Of a stretch of DNA of 64,000 bases, positions 37,706-45,981 are shown one piece after another. Within the stretch, counting starts at the first letter, position 1; every line of letters begins with the position of its first letter. The stretch is from positions 488,229 to 552,228 of the forward strand of contig NZ_FOIK01000003.1 in assembly GCF_900111565.1 (NCBI RefSeq), given 5' to 3'. The translations under genes and the position numbers were made by a program. Source of the stretch: Paenibacillus sp. NFR01 (GTDB lineage Bacteria > Bacillota > Bacilli > Paenibacillales > Paenibacillaceae). The notes beneath the pieces are model-generated. The model saw nothing but the letters and a program-made list of their open reading frames with translations, ran no database searches and was not told the origin of the DNA.

Positions 37706-38581
37706 ATGATGAAGATTCTAACCTCGCTTAAGCGGATCTACTATACCTGTCTGGCCATCGCCGTCCGCATCAAAATCAAATGGTTTATTCCCAAACAATG
37801 GCTTACCGGCCAAAGCGGTTATCCGCGATGGATTGCCAAATACGAAGAGCCTTACGCCCGGCGCAACGAGACCTTTGCTTACAACCCGTTAATTTCCATT
37901 GTTTTGCCGGTCTACAACGTAGAGGAGTCTTTGTTGGTGGAATGCATTCAGTCGGTGCTTGATCAGGACTATCCGAATTGGGAGCTTTGCATTGCCGATG
38001 ATCATTCCACGGAGCCGCATATCCACACCGTGCTCGACGATTTTTCGCGGCGGGACGCAAGAATTCATGTGCTCTACCGGTCCGAAAACGGACATATCTC
38101 CGCGTGCAGCAATTCGGCGCTTGCCTTGGCTTCAGGGGAATTTGTGGCTTTGCTGGATAACGACGATACGCTGGCGCCGTTCGCCTTGCGGGAGATCGTC
38201 CGTGTAATCAATCAGAACCGGGGCGTCGATATGATGTTTTCGGATGAAGACAAGCTGGAAGGCGGCAAACGGGCTTTTCCTTTTCATAAAAGGTTTTACG
38301 GCAAACCGTTTCTGCTCCACTTAAACTATATCTGCCATCTGGCCGTCTACCGTACTTCCCTGATCCGGCAAGTCGGCGGCTTCAGAGAAGGATACGAGGG
38401 CGTGCAGGACTGGGATCTTGCGCTGAGAGTCGTCCAATCTACGGACAATATCGTGCATATTCCGCGAATCCTGTATCACTGGAGAATTTCCGGGAATTCG
38501 ACCGCAGGCGGAGAGCATAAGAAAGATTACATTAGACAGGCGAAGAAGAAAATGTTAACAGACTTCCATTCCAAAGGATGA
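37706..38581 (+). CDS. GT2 family glycosyltransferase
   Basis: A 291-residue GT-A enzyme. ISIVLPVYNVEESLLVECIQSVL opens the nucleotide-binding half, ADDHST is the first acidic motif, and the DxD equivalent is LLDNDDT (about residues 149-155). GVQDWDLALRV carries the catalytic base region and LYHWRISGNST ends the domain. About 60 residues precede the catalytic domain. ATG at 37706 immediately follows the Wzt stop, with a second in-frame ATG three bases later; no strong ribosome binding site is present, suggesting coupling. Donor and acceptor sugars are unknown. Confidence 0.85.
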   Translation: MMKILTSLKRIYYTCLAIAVRIKIKWFIPKQWLTGQSGYPRWIAKYEEPYARRNETFAYNPLISIVLPVYNVEESLLVECIQSVLDQDYPNWELCIADDHSTEPHIHTVLDDFSRRDARIHVLYRSENGHISACSNSALALASGEFVALLDNDDTLAPFALREIVRVINQNRGVDMMFSDEDKLEGGKRAFPFHKRFYGKPFLLHLNYICHLAVYRTSLIRQVGGFREGYEGVQDWDLALRVVQSTDNIVHIPRILYHWRISGNSTAGGEHKKDYIRQAKKKMLTDFHSKG

Positions 38582-38587
38582 TATTCA

Positions 38588-40813
38588 GTGGGTATAAATA
38601 ATGTGATGCGGAAATCGCTCTCTGTAATCAAATACGAAGGATTAGGTGCTTTCACGGCCAAGTCCCTGAGCTATACCAAGAGAAAATTATTAAAAGGGAG
38701 ATATGCCAAAAATCCCGGCTTTAAAGATATTCTTTTCATTAATGGCTGTACGCTCCCGCATCCGGAACGGTACCGGGTGGACCATCAAATGGAGCAGCTC
38801 CATTTCAACGGGTACTCCTGCGATAAAGTGTATTATGAGAATTTAACGCTGGAATCGGTCAAATATTACCGGGCCTTCGTGTTTTTCCGCTGCCCTTCTA
38901 CGGATATGGTGGAATCCTTCATTCAGAAGGCCAAGTATTTCAACAAAACCGTGATCTTTGATATCGACGATCTGGTTATTGATTATAAGTATGTCAAAGA
39001 AATTAAACATCTGGAGAAGCTGGACAAAAACGAGTTTGCCATGTACATGGACGGGGTCAACCGGACCCAAAGAACGCTCTCTTTATGCGATTATGCGGTA
39101 ACGACCACGGAGCGGCTGGCAAATGAACTTAAACCTTATGTGAAAGAGGTCTTTATCAACCGGAACGTGGCTTCCGAAAAAATGGTCAAGCTGTCTCAAG
39201 AGGCGCTTAAAGAAAACAAACATGACCCTAACCGCGTGGTTATGGGCTATTTTAGCGGAAGCATCACGCATAACGAGGATTTTGACCTGATTCTTCCGGT
39301 GATTAAAAAACTGTTCGAAGCCCATCCCCATGTGTACCTTAAGGTGGTTGGTTTCCTGGATATTCCCGAAAGCCTGGTTGCTTTCAAAGACCGGATCCTC
39401 ACGGAGAAGTTTGCCGATTGGACCAAGCTGCCTGAAATTATCGCCAGCGTGGACATCAACTTGGCGCCGCTCGTAAATACGATCTTTAATGAAGCGAAGT
39501 CCGAGAACAAATGGACTGAAGCTGCGCTTGTTAAGGTGCCCACGATTGCCAGCAATGTCGGGGCGTTCAAGGAAGTCATGGTCCACGGTGAGACAGGTGT
39601 GTTATGCGGCGGCATGGAAGAGTGGGAGAACGAATTAAACCGGCTGATCTGGGATGCGCAGTACCGGGAGACGCTTGCGAATAAAGCGTACTCCGTTGTT
39701 CTAAGCAAACATGTGACTTCCAAAACCGGGTTCCCGCTGCATAAGTTTTTGTCCTCGGTTGCGCAGCCGAATATTGCCTTTGTGCTTCCGTCCACGCAAA
39801 TCAGCGGCGGCGTAAACGTTGTGATTAAACATGCGAATATGTTAAGGGATGCCGGGAAAGACGTGCTCATTATCTCTATGGACGAAGATGAGAATAACAT
39901 CGTCAACAAAGACGGCGAGCTTAACGTCATTTCTTTTCACAAACATGCTTTTCATGGCTTTATCGAAAAATGCGTGGCGACGTTATGGACCACCACCTCC
40001 TTTGCCAATCACTATCCGAAAGTAAAAGACAAATATTATTTGGTTCAGAATTATGAAACCGATTTTTACGAGCCTGGCAATTATTCAAGGGTGCTGGCCA
40101 ATTTGACGTATATTCCCTTTAACGATCTGAAATATATCACGATCTCAAAGTGGTGCGAGGATTGGCTTAAGAATGATTTTAAATGCGAAGTGGACTATGC
40201 TCCCAACGGCATAGACTTGTCGGTGTTCCCTTATTCGGAACGCGACTTCGGCAAACAGAAGATTCGGGTTCTGGTGGAGGGCAATTCCAAGGACCATTAT
40301 AAAAATGTGGACGAAAGCTTTAAAATCGTAAACGAACTGGATCCGGATCAATATGAAATCTGGTATCTCTCTTATAGCGGCAGTCCCAAAGAATGGTACC
40401 GGGTGGACAAGTTCCTGAATAAGGTTCCCTATCATGAAGTGGGCAATGTATATGCCAGCTGCGATATCTTAATCAAATCCAGCCTGCTGGAGAGCTTCTC
40501 CTATCCTCCGCTGGAGATGATGGCCACGGGAGGAATTGCCGTAGTCGCGCCTAACGCAGGGAATATTGAGTATTTGAAGCATAAGGAAAACTGCCTGTTA
40601 TACGAGCAAGGCAATATCGCCAGCGCACTCGCCATGATCCATGAAGCGCGTACGGACGAAGAACTGCGCAACCGCATCATCCGGAACGGCCGGCTTACCG
40701 CCGAGAACAAGGAATGGTCAAGGCTGCAAGACCAAATTCTCTCGCTTTACGGATATGACGACGCGAAGAGCGAAGTAAATGGAGAACAATATGCAGAACA
40801 ATCGCAGGTTTAA
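38588..40813 (+). CDS. Two-domain GT4-type glycosyltransferase
   Basis: A 741-residue protein holding two GT-B domains in tandem. The first (about 46-390) has INGCTLPHPERYRVDHQ, the FDIDDLV segment, and VMGYFSGSITHNEDFDL followed by SENKWTEAALVKVPTIASNVG. The second (about 393-720) has IAFVLPSTQISGGVNVVIKHA at its start and the E-x7-E motif in LLESFSYPPLEMMATGGI. Both have the layout of GT4 retaining enzymes, so one chain may add two sugars or alternate linkages. GTG at 38588 with AAAGGA 9 nt upstream. Its 3' end overlaps the next gene. Confidence 0.88.
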   Translation: MGINNVMRKSLSVIKYEGLGAFTAKSLSYTKRKLLKGRYAKNPGFKDILFINGCTLPHPERYRVDHQMEQLHFNGYSCDKVYYENLTLESVKYYRAFVFFRCPSTDMVESFIQKAKYFNKTVIFDIDDLVIDYKYVKEIKHLEKLDKNEFAMYMDGVNRTQRTLSLCDYAVTTTERLANELKPYVKEVFINRNVASEKMVKLSQEALKENKHDPNRVVMGYFSGSITHNEDFDLILPVIKKLFEAHPHVYLKVVGFLDIPESLVAFKDRILTEKFADWTKLPEIIASVDINLAPLVNTIFNEAKSENKWTEAALVKVPTIASNVGAFKEVMVHGETGVLCGGMEEWENELNRLIWDAQYRETLANKAYSVVLSKHVTSKTGFPLHKFLSSVAQPNIAFVLPSTQISGGVNVVIKHANMLRDAGKDVLIISMDEDENNIVNKDGELNVISFHKHAFHGFIEKCVATLWTTTSFANHYPKVKDKYYLVQNYETDFYEPGNYSRVLANLTYIPFNDLKYITISKWCEDWLKNDFKCEVDYAPNGIDLSVFPYSERDFGKQKIRVLVEGNSKDHYKNVDESFKIVNELDPDQYEIWYLSYSGSPKEWYRVDKFLNKVPYHEVGNVYASCDILIKSSLLESFSYPPLEMMATGGIAVVAPNAGNIEYLKHKENCLLYEQGNIASALAMIHEARTDEELRNRIIRNGRLTAENKEWSRLQDQILSLYGYDDAKSEVNGEQYAEQSQV

Positions 40814-41360
40814 ATGGGTTAAAGGATTAGGCGTTGCGGTGTTTATAGCCCTTTTGATTTTTGTTTACGTTGGAAATATCGGTCTGATGCGTGAAGGACT
40901 GAGCCAGGATAGCGGCAGTTCCACACTGGGGGAATTAGTTGAAGGAACCGAGCTGGAGCAGTCTTTTCAAATCGACCGGAATAATTTAAGCGGCGTGTCC
41001 ATCAAGATGGCGACTTTTATGCGAAAGAACGAAGGGGATTTTATTATCGCTCTCCGGCATGAAGGCAGTAGCGCCAATATTTATGAAGCGAAAGTTCAAT
41101 TTGATAGCATTACCGACAATGCGTATTTTGATTTCAGATTTCCTCCTATTAAATTCTCCAAGGGCAAACATTATGTTGTGGCGATCAAATCATTGTCAGG
41201 GGAGAAAGACGCCTCCATTTCCTCCTATGTCAGCGACGGCAACGTCTATGATGGAGGAGAATTGCGGCTGAACGGGACAACATTGAACGGGGATCTTGTC
41301 TTTAAGGTGTATTATAACCGGACATTGTTTGACTATCTCTACAGTAAAGTGGGGGGCTAA
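40791..41360 (+). CDS. Single-pass protein with extracytoplasmic beta-rich domain
   Basis: A 189-residue protein. A basic N terminus (QNNRRFKWVKG) and one hydrophobic helix (about 12-32) suggest an N-in membrane anchor. The remaining 150 residues are rich in beta-strand pattern: LEQSFQIDRNNLSGVSIKMATFM, AYFDFRFPPIKFSKGKHYVVAIKS and a final KVYYN strand. This looks like the beta-sandwich module found outside the membrane in YfhO/DUF2142-type GT-C proteins, here on its own. ATG at 40791 is favoured because GGAG lies 6 nt upstream; the ATG at 40779 is possible. It overlaps the preceding gene and directly precedes a DUF2142 gene. Family name unknown to me. Confidence 0.75.
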   Translation: MQNNRRFKWVKGLGVAVFIALLIFVYVGNIGLMREGLSQDSGSSTLGELVEGTELEQSFQIDRNNLSGVSIKMATFMRKNEGDFIIALRHEGSSANIYEAKVQFDSITDNAYFDFRFPPIKFSKGKHYVVAIKSLSGEKDASISSYVSDGNVYDGGELRLNGTTLNGDLVFKVYYNRTLFDYLYSKVGG

Positions 41361-41364
41361 CGCA

Positions 41365-42798
41365 TTGAATGGGATCAGTATAGAAAAAAGGTTTATTACG
41401 CTCGGCTTGATTTTCGGCTTGTTATTTATATTTTTGATTCCTCCCCTGCAGGCCCCGGATGAAGACAGCCATTTCAAAAAGTCATTCCTTGTATCCAGCC
41501 TGCATCCCTTTCCCATCGTTAATGCTGAAGGTAAAATCGGCAATTACATTCCTGAAGCGTTAATGAACTTTGAAAATAAATTAAGACCGATGATGGGGAA
41601 TATGGACGTGAAGTACAGCTACAAGGATCAATATTTTGATTCGCATCTCCGCGTTCAGCGGGGACAGAGTTTGTTTACGGAATATTCCACCTCCCAAAGC
41701 AATCCGATATTGTTTTTGCCGCAAGCAGCCGGGATGTTATTCGTCAAAGCAACGCTTGAGAATCCTATTTTCACGAATGACAACATTTCTCCGATTAACT
41801 ACGTCTACGGCGGCAGAATATTTAATTTGGCTTTTTTTCTGACATGCTGTTATTATGCGATCAAGAATATTCCTTTCTTTAAAAACGGCCTCTTTCTCCT
41901 TTGCCTGATGCCGATGACCATGATCCTGGCCAGCTCTTTGAGTTATGACGCAATCATCATCGGGACGATTTTTTTGTATCTGTCGTTCGTGTTGAAGCTG
42001 ATATACAGCGACGACGTAAAATCGATTTCCAAAAAAAATCTGTACGCGTTGATTGTATTTTCTGTGCTTCTGATTCAGTTTAAACAAGTCTATTTTCCTC
42101 TACTGTTATTGGTACTGTTAATTCCGTTATCCAAATTTAGAGATAAGAAACAAAAGTACACCTGGATTTCGATCATTGTTTCTTCTGGCGTTCTTGCCTA
42201 TCTGCTGTGGACAGGCCTGATGAAATTAATCTTACGCGGTAGCGTAGTAGCAGATACCAATGCGGGGGAACAGATTCACTTCATTCTTACTTCCCCGTTT
42301 AGCTATGTGCATATCTTGCTGCACACGTTTAAGACCGGCCTATTGTTTTACCTGAATAGTTTCATCGGAAATTTAGGGTGGCTGGATACGAATTTCCCTG
42401 TTGTTTTCATCGTCGTTTACTTTGTTTTGCTGCTGGCCGCCTTTCTGTTTAATGACCATCCGGGAAAGGTGCGGATCAAGGGCCGGGACAAGGGGCTGTT
42501 CGCCATTCTGGGAATCCTGGTCGTCGTGCTGATCGAGTCGGCGCTGTATATTACCTGGACCTCCATACCGGAGATAGGCGGAGTAGGGAATCCGGTCGTC
42601 TCAGGCGTGCAAGGAAGATATTTCATCCCGGTATCTCTTGTATTTTTCTTGTTGCTGGCGATAAATTCTGTTAACTTGAATCAAAGATTTACTAAAATCA
42701 AAGACGGATTGAATATGGTTATACCTAAATTCGCGATATTTTCGTTGGCGTTTACGATAGTGATATTATTTTTACGCTATTGGGTGCCAAGCCCGTGA
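41365..42798 (+). CDS. DUF2142-type polytopic membrane protein (GT-C-like)
   Basis: A 477-residue membrane protein with 10-12 hydrophobic helices. The first helix ends in IPPLQAPDEDSHFKKSF, the P-x-D-E-x-x-H phrase typical of DUF2142 (PF09913), where acidic and His residues sit in the first outer loop as in GT-C glycosyltransferases. GVQGRYFIPVSLVFF before the last helices is the other family signature. TTG at 41365 is chosen, with a G-rich site (GGGGGG) 8 nt upstream. It probably uses a polyprenyl-phosphate sugar as donor outside the membrane; donor and acceptor are inferred only from context. Confidence 0.85.
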   Translation: MNGISIEKRFITLGLIFGLLFIFLIPPLQAPDEDSHFKKSFLVSSLHPFPIVNAEGKIGNYIPEALMNFENKLRPMMGNMDVKYSYKDQYFDSHLRVQRGQSLFTEYSTSQSNPILFLPQAAGMLFVKATLENPIFTNDNISPINYVYGGRIFNLAFFLTCCYYAIKNIPFFKNGLFLLCLMPMTMILASSLSYDAIIIGTIFLYLSFVLKLIYSDDVKSISKKNLYALIVFSVLLIQFKQVYFPLLLLVLLIPLSKFRDKKQKYTWISIIVSSGVLAYLLWTGLMKLILRGSVVADTNAGEQIHFILTSPFSYVHILLHTFKTGLLFYLNSFIGNLGWLDTNFPVVFIVVYFVLLLAAFLFNDHPGKVRIKGRDKGLFAILGILVVVLIESALYITWTSIPEIGGVGNPVVSGVQGRYFIPVSLVFFLLLAINSVNLNQRFTKIKDGLNMVIPKFAIFSLAFTIVILFLRYWVPSP

Positions 42799-42811
42799 AG
42801 GAGAGTGCAGA

Positions 42812-43513
42812 TTGAGAATATTGGGGATCATTCCGTGCTTCAATGAAGAGGAGAATATTGAGCCGTTGATTCGGGAATTGGCGAAATATTCGGATCTACT
42901 GGATTTTGTCATTATTAATGATCATTCTACGGACCGGACTTCTGCCATCTGCGAGAAAAACCATGTGAATGTAATTAATCTGCCGTGCAATTTGGGTATC
43001 GGGGGCGCCGTCCAGACCGGGTATATTTACGCGAAGCAAAACAACTATGACATCGCCATACAAATTGACGGAGACGGTCAGCATGATCCGGCTTATATCA
43101 AACATCTGGTCGAGCCTATCCTTAAACAACAGGCTGATTTCGTCATCGGCTCCAGATTCATCCACAAGGAAGGATTTCAGTCGTCGGTGACCCGAAGAGT
43201 GGGAATCGTTTATTTTTCGGTGCTGCTGAAACTGTTGGCCAAGCGGAAAGTAAGCGACCCTACCTCCGGATTCAGGGCATGCAATAAGAGGGTCATTGAT
43301 TTTTTCGCGGCAAATTATCCTACGGATTATCCGGAACCGGAGTCTATTATGGCTCTGAGCAGAAACGGATATCAAATCGAGGAGATACCGGTCCAGATGA
43401 GGGAGCGCAGCGGAGGGACTTCATCCATAAAGTCGCTTAAATCGGTGTATTACATGATTAAAGTTACGCTGGCGATTGTTATTGATTTTACCCGAAAACA
43501 TCAGGTTACTTAA
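42812..43513 (+). CDS. DPM1-like GT2 polyprenyl-phosphate glycosyltransferase
   Basis: A 233-residue GT-A enzyme. IIPCFNEEENIEPLI and VIINDHSTDRT open it, GGAVQTGYIYA is the phrase typical of dolichol/undecaprenyl-phosphate sugar synthases, and the metal site is QIDGDGQHDP (Asp86, Asp88). It ends without the C-terminal membrane helices of GtrB/DPM fusions; the DUF2304 protein encoded next may supply the membrane anchor. TTG at 42812 is preceded by AAGGAGAG. It would load a sugar onto undecaprenyl phosphate on the inner face. Confidence 0.9.
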   Translation: MRILGIIPCFNEEENIEPLIRELAKYSDLLDFVIINDHSTDRTSAICEKNHVNVINLPCNLGIGGAVQTGYIYAKQNNYDIAIQIDGDGQHDPAYIKHLVEPILKQQADFVIGSRFIHKEGFQSSVTRRVGIVYFSVLLKLLAKRKVSDPTSGFRACNKRVIDFFAANYPTDYPEPESIMALSRNGYQIEEIPVQMRERSGGTSSIKSLKSVYYMIKVTLAIVIDFTRKHQVT

Positions 43514-43515
43514 GG

Positions 43516-43935
43516 ATGGATGATATGTTTCCGTTGAAATTGCAGCTCTCTCTGATTCTCTTATGCGTGGTATTGCTTGTTCTTTTGATTAATATGATTA
43601 AAAAGTACGAGCTGCAGCTTAAATATGCGCTCTTATGGATCTTCGTCGTGGTGCTCATGCTGGCGATTTCCGTGCTTCCGCAGATCGCTTTTTATTTCAC
43701 CAGGGTTTTCGGATTTCAAGCGCCTTCGAACTTTGTGTTTTTGGTCGGCATCGTTTCAGGACTGGCCATTATTTTTAGCCTGACCATATCCATTTCCAAC
43801 TCATCGATCAAGATACGCCAGATGTCGCAAGAGATCGGCTTGTTAAAGCAACAGCTACATCGTCTCGAAATGAAAGTGAAGGACTCCAATAAGGAAATTT
43901 CCGCAGAAAGTGAACTGGTGCGAGGTGAAGAGTAA
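43516..43935 (+). CDS. DUF2304 membrane protein
   Basis: A 139-residue protein with three hydrophobic helices (about 7-25, 34-54 and 71-93) and a C-terminal coiled-coil-like tail (ISNSSIKIRQMSQEIGLLKQQ). This matches DUF2304 (PF10066), which commonly sits next to DPM1-like GT2 genes, as here (2 nt after the previous stop). A role as membrane anchor or partner of that transferase is an inference from neighbourhood. The stop overlaps the start of the flippase-like gene. Confidence 0.85.
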   Translation: MDDMFPLKLQLSLILLCVVLLVLLINMIKKYELQLKYALLWIFVVVLMLAISVLPQIAFYFTRVFGFQAPSNFVFLVGIVSGLAIIFSLTISISNSSIKIRQMSQEIGLLKQQLHRLEMKVKDSNKEISAESELVRGEE

Positions 43936-44875
43936 AAAGCCGGTTTTGTTCGGAGCGGGGGCGCTTGCCCTTTTCATTCTCCTGTTCTATTTAAAACATC
44001 GTTTTCATTCGTTGAACTATTCTTATCTGATCATCGGCATTGCTGCCTATTCGGCTGTCCTTTTGACGAGATCCTTCAAGATCAATCAGATCTTGAAAGT
44101 GTACACCGACATCCGTTACAAAGAAACATTGCCATTGACAGCTTCAAGCCAACTCATGGGGGCATTTATTCCGGGGCGTGCCGGAGAGGTCTTGGTATCG
44201 GCGTATTTAAAATTCAAATACCGGGTCGATGTCTCGAAAATTTTGCCTGTGCTGTTCCTGGATAAAATCATTGAGCTGCTGGTTGTGCTGATTTACTCGC
44301 TTATGGCTATTTTTATGGTCAGCCAAAGTCTGTTGTCCCTCCTGAGCGACAGCGTCCACGGCATCCGAGACAATTATTTATTGATAGCGATTATAATTGT
44401 GGCCGTCCTAATCTTGCTTCTGGCCGCCTATAAACTCCTGGGCTCCAGGCTGAAGATCGTGCTGGCAAACGTAAAAAACAGCCTGCTGATCCCGATCCGC
44501 AACCCCAAGCTGGGTGCCGTTATCATTGCGGCTTCTTTTTTGGCCTATATTACCGAGTATTTGTACTTGTACTGCATTTTTCATGCCTTCAATGTCGAGA
44601 TCTCGCTGCCCAAAGTCATTTTGGTTCACTCTCTGGGGATGGTTATCGGCGTAGTGAGCATGATCCCGGGCGGGCAAGGCAGTACGGAGGTTACCATGCT
44701 GGCGGTATTGCATCTTTGGGGATATACGACGCTCAGCGTAATCACTCCGATTCTGGCCAGCAAGTTCATCACGTATTTTATTTTGGCGATGTACGGTTTG
44801 CCTTTACTGCCGTATAGCTTTTCTGTCCTGAAAGAGCGGAGAAGGCGTGCCGGAAAGAAGGTAAGCAATGAATAA
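43925..44875 (+). CDS. Flippase-like membrane protein (UPF0104 / LPG synthase TM family)
   Basis: A 316-residue protein with eight or so hydrophobic helices. FIPGRAGEVLVSAYLKFKYRVDVSKILPVLFLDKIIEL is the hallmark of PF03706, and GVVSMIPGGQGSTEVTMLAVL is its C-terminal motif. It lacks the soluble transferase domain of MprF, so it is the stand-alone form found in many glycan loci, where it is proposed to flip lipid-linked sugars. GTG at 43925 overlaps the DUF2304 stop; a GTG at 43910 is an alternative. The next gene starts 8 nt before its end. Confidence 0.87.
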   Translation: MKSKKPVLFGAGALALFILLFYLKHRFHSLNYSYLIIGIAAYSAVLLTRSFKINQILKVYTDIRYKETLPLTASSQLMGAFIPGRAGEVLVSAYLKFKYRVDVSKILPVLFLDKIIELLVVLIYSLMAIFMVSQSLLSLLSDSVHGIRDNYLLIAIIIVAVLILLLAAYKLLGSRLKIVLANVKNSLLIPIRNPKLGAVIIAASFLAYITEYLYLYCIFHAFNVEISLPKVILVHSLGMVIGVVSMIPGGQGSTEVTMLAVLHLWGYTTLSVITPILASKFITYFILAMYGLPLLPYSFSVLKERRRRAGKKVSNE

Positions 44876-45878
44876 GCTGGTTTCCATTATTATCGTAAAC
44901 TATAACGGCGCGGAATATATCGAAGAATGCATCGAATCCATCATCCATCAAACCTACAGCAACTGGGAGGTTATTGTCCTCGATAATAACTCCAAGGATC
45001 GATCGGTGGATATCATCAGAAAGTATCCCTTTGTCCAATTAATCGAGTCGGCAGAAAATTTGGGCTTTGCCAGGGGGAACAATGATGCAATCAAACATTC
45101 AAACGGTGAATACATTGCTTTATTAAATAATGATGCCAGGGCCGACAGGGACTGGCTGCAGCGTTTAGTGGATCAGCTAGAACAGAATGAGGCTTTAGGA
45201 AGCTGCGGCTGTAAAATCATTTCGCATTACGAACCGGAGGTTATGGACTCGGCAGGTCTGCTGGTCAATGTCAGCGGCATGTCCAGAGGCCGTGGAAGAA
45301 ATGAGAACATCCGTAAATACGAGAAGACGGAACTAATTTTGATTCCCAGCGGTTGCGCAGCAATGTACCGGAAATCGGCATTGGATGAAGTCGGCTTATT
45401 CGACGAAGACTTCTTCTGCTACTGCGAAGACACGGATCTGGGGTTCCGCCTGCAGCTTGCGGGCTGGAAATGCCTCTATGTTGCGGATGCGGTTGTTTAT
45501 CACCGGTACTCGGCATCTTCCGGCAAGTACTCGCTGTTCAAGACCTATTTGGTGGAACGCAATCATTATTGGTTTGTGCTGAAGAACTATCCGCTGTCTT
45601 TGATATTGCTGAACCCGCTCTATACGCTGCGGCTTTATTTTTATCAAGCATTCAGTATGCTTAAAAAGCAGGGGGCAACCAGCGAATTGATAAGCAACAC
45701 CTCGAAAAAGGATATGATTGTGACTTTACTCAAGGCGCACCGGGATGTTTGGGGTAAAATGGGTGTAATGTTGAAAAAAAGATCCAACATCAATGCAATT
45801 AAAAAAGTGGACAATAAGCAGATTAAAGAGTGGATGAAGCGCTATAACATTTCGCTGACCGATCTGTTTAACTCCTGA
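44868..45878 (+). CDS. GT2 glycosyltransferase, rhamnosyltransferase-like
   Basis: A 336-residue GT-A enzyme. VSIIIVNYNGAEYIEECIESI, VLDNNSKDRS and NLGFARGNNDAIKHSNGEYIALLNND (metal site about 87-89) match the WbbL/RfbF rhamnosyltransferase subgroup, and FDEDFFCYCEDTDLGFRLQLAGW carries the catalytic acidic residues. The last 100 residues are an amphipathic, basic tail that may hold it to the membrane. It overlaps the flippase-like gene by 8 nt and ends the A+T-rich part of the operon. Use of dTDP-rhamnose is plausible because rfbB-rfbD follow, but is not shown. Confidence 0.87.
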   Translation: MNKLVSIIIVNYNGAEYIEECIESIIHQTYSNWEVIVLDNNSKDRSVDIIRKYPFVQLIESAENLGFARGNNDAIKHSNGEYIALLNNDARADRDWLQRLVDQLEQNEALGSCGCKIISHYEPEVMDSAGLLVNVSGMSRGRGRNENIRKYEKTELILIPSGCAAMYRKSALDEVGLFDEDFFCYCEDTDLGFRLQLAGWKCLYVADAVVYHRYSASSGKYSLFKTYLVERNHYWFVLKNYPLSLILLNPLYTLRLYFYQAFSMLKKQGATSELISNTSKKDMIVTLLKAHRDVWGKMGVMLKKRSNINAIKKVDNKQIKEWMKRYNISLTDLFNS

Positions 45879-45981
45879 TTGAACGTTGCGATCGAGAGAG
45901 GGTCAGCATAGAATATCATAGTTCTGAATTCTATAGGTTGAAGTTATTGTATTAATCATAAAAAAGTTAAGGTGGTTACCC

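Noticed and set aside
45908..45934. ATAGAAT/ATTCTAT inverted repeat before rfbB
   Set aside because: Seven A+T-rich pairs are expected by chance in this A+T-rich gap, and no regulator was identified.
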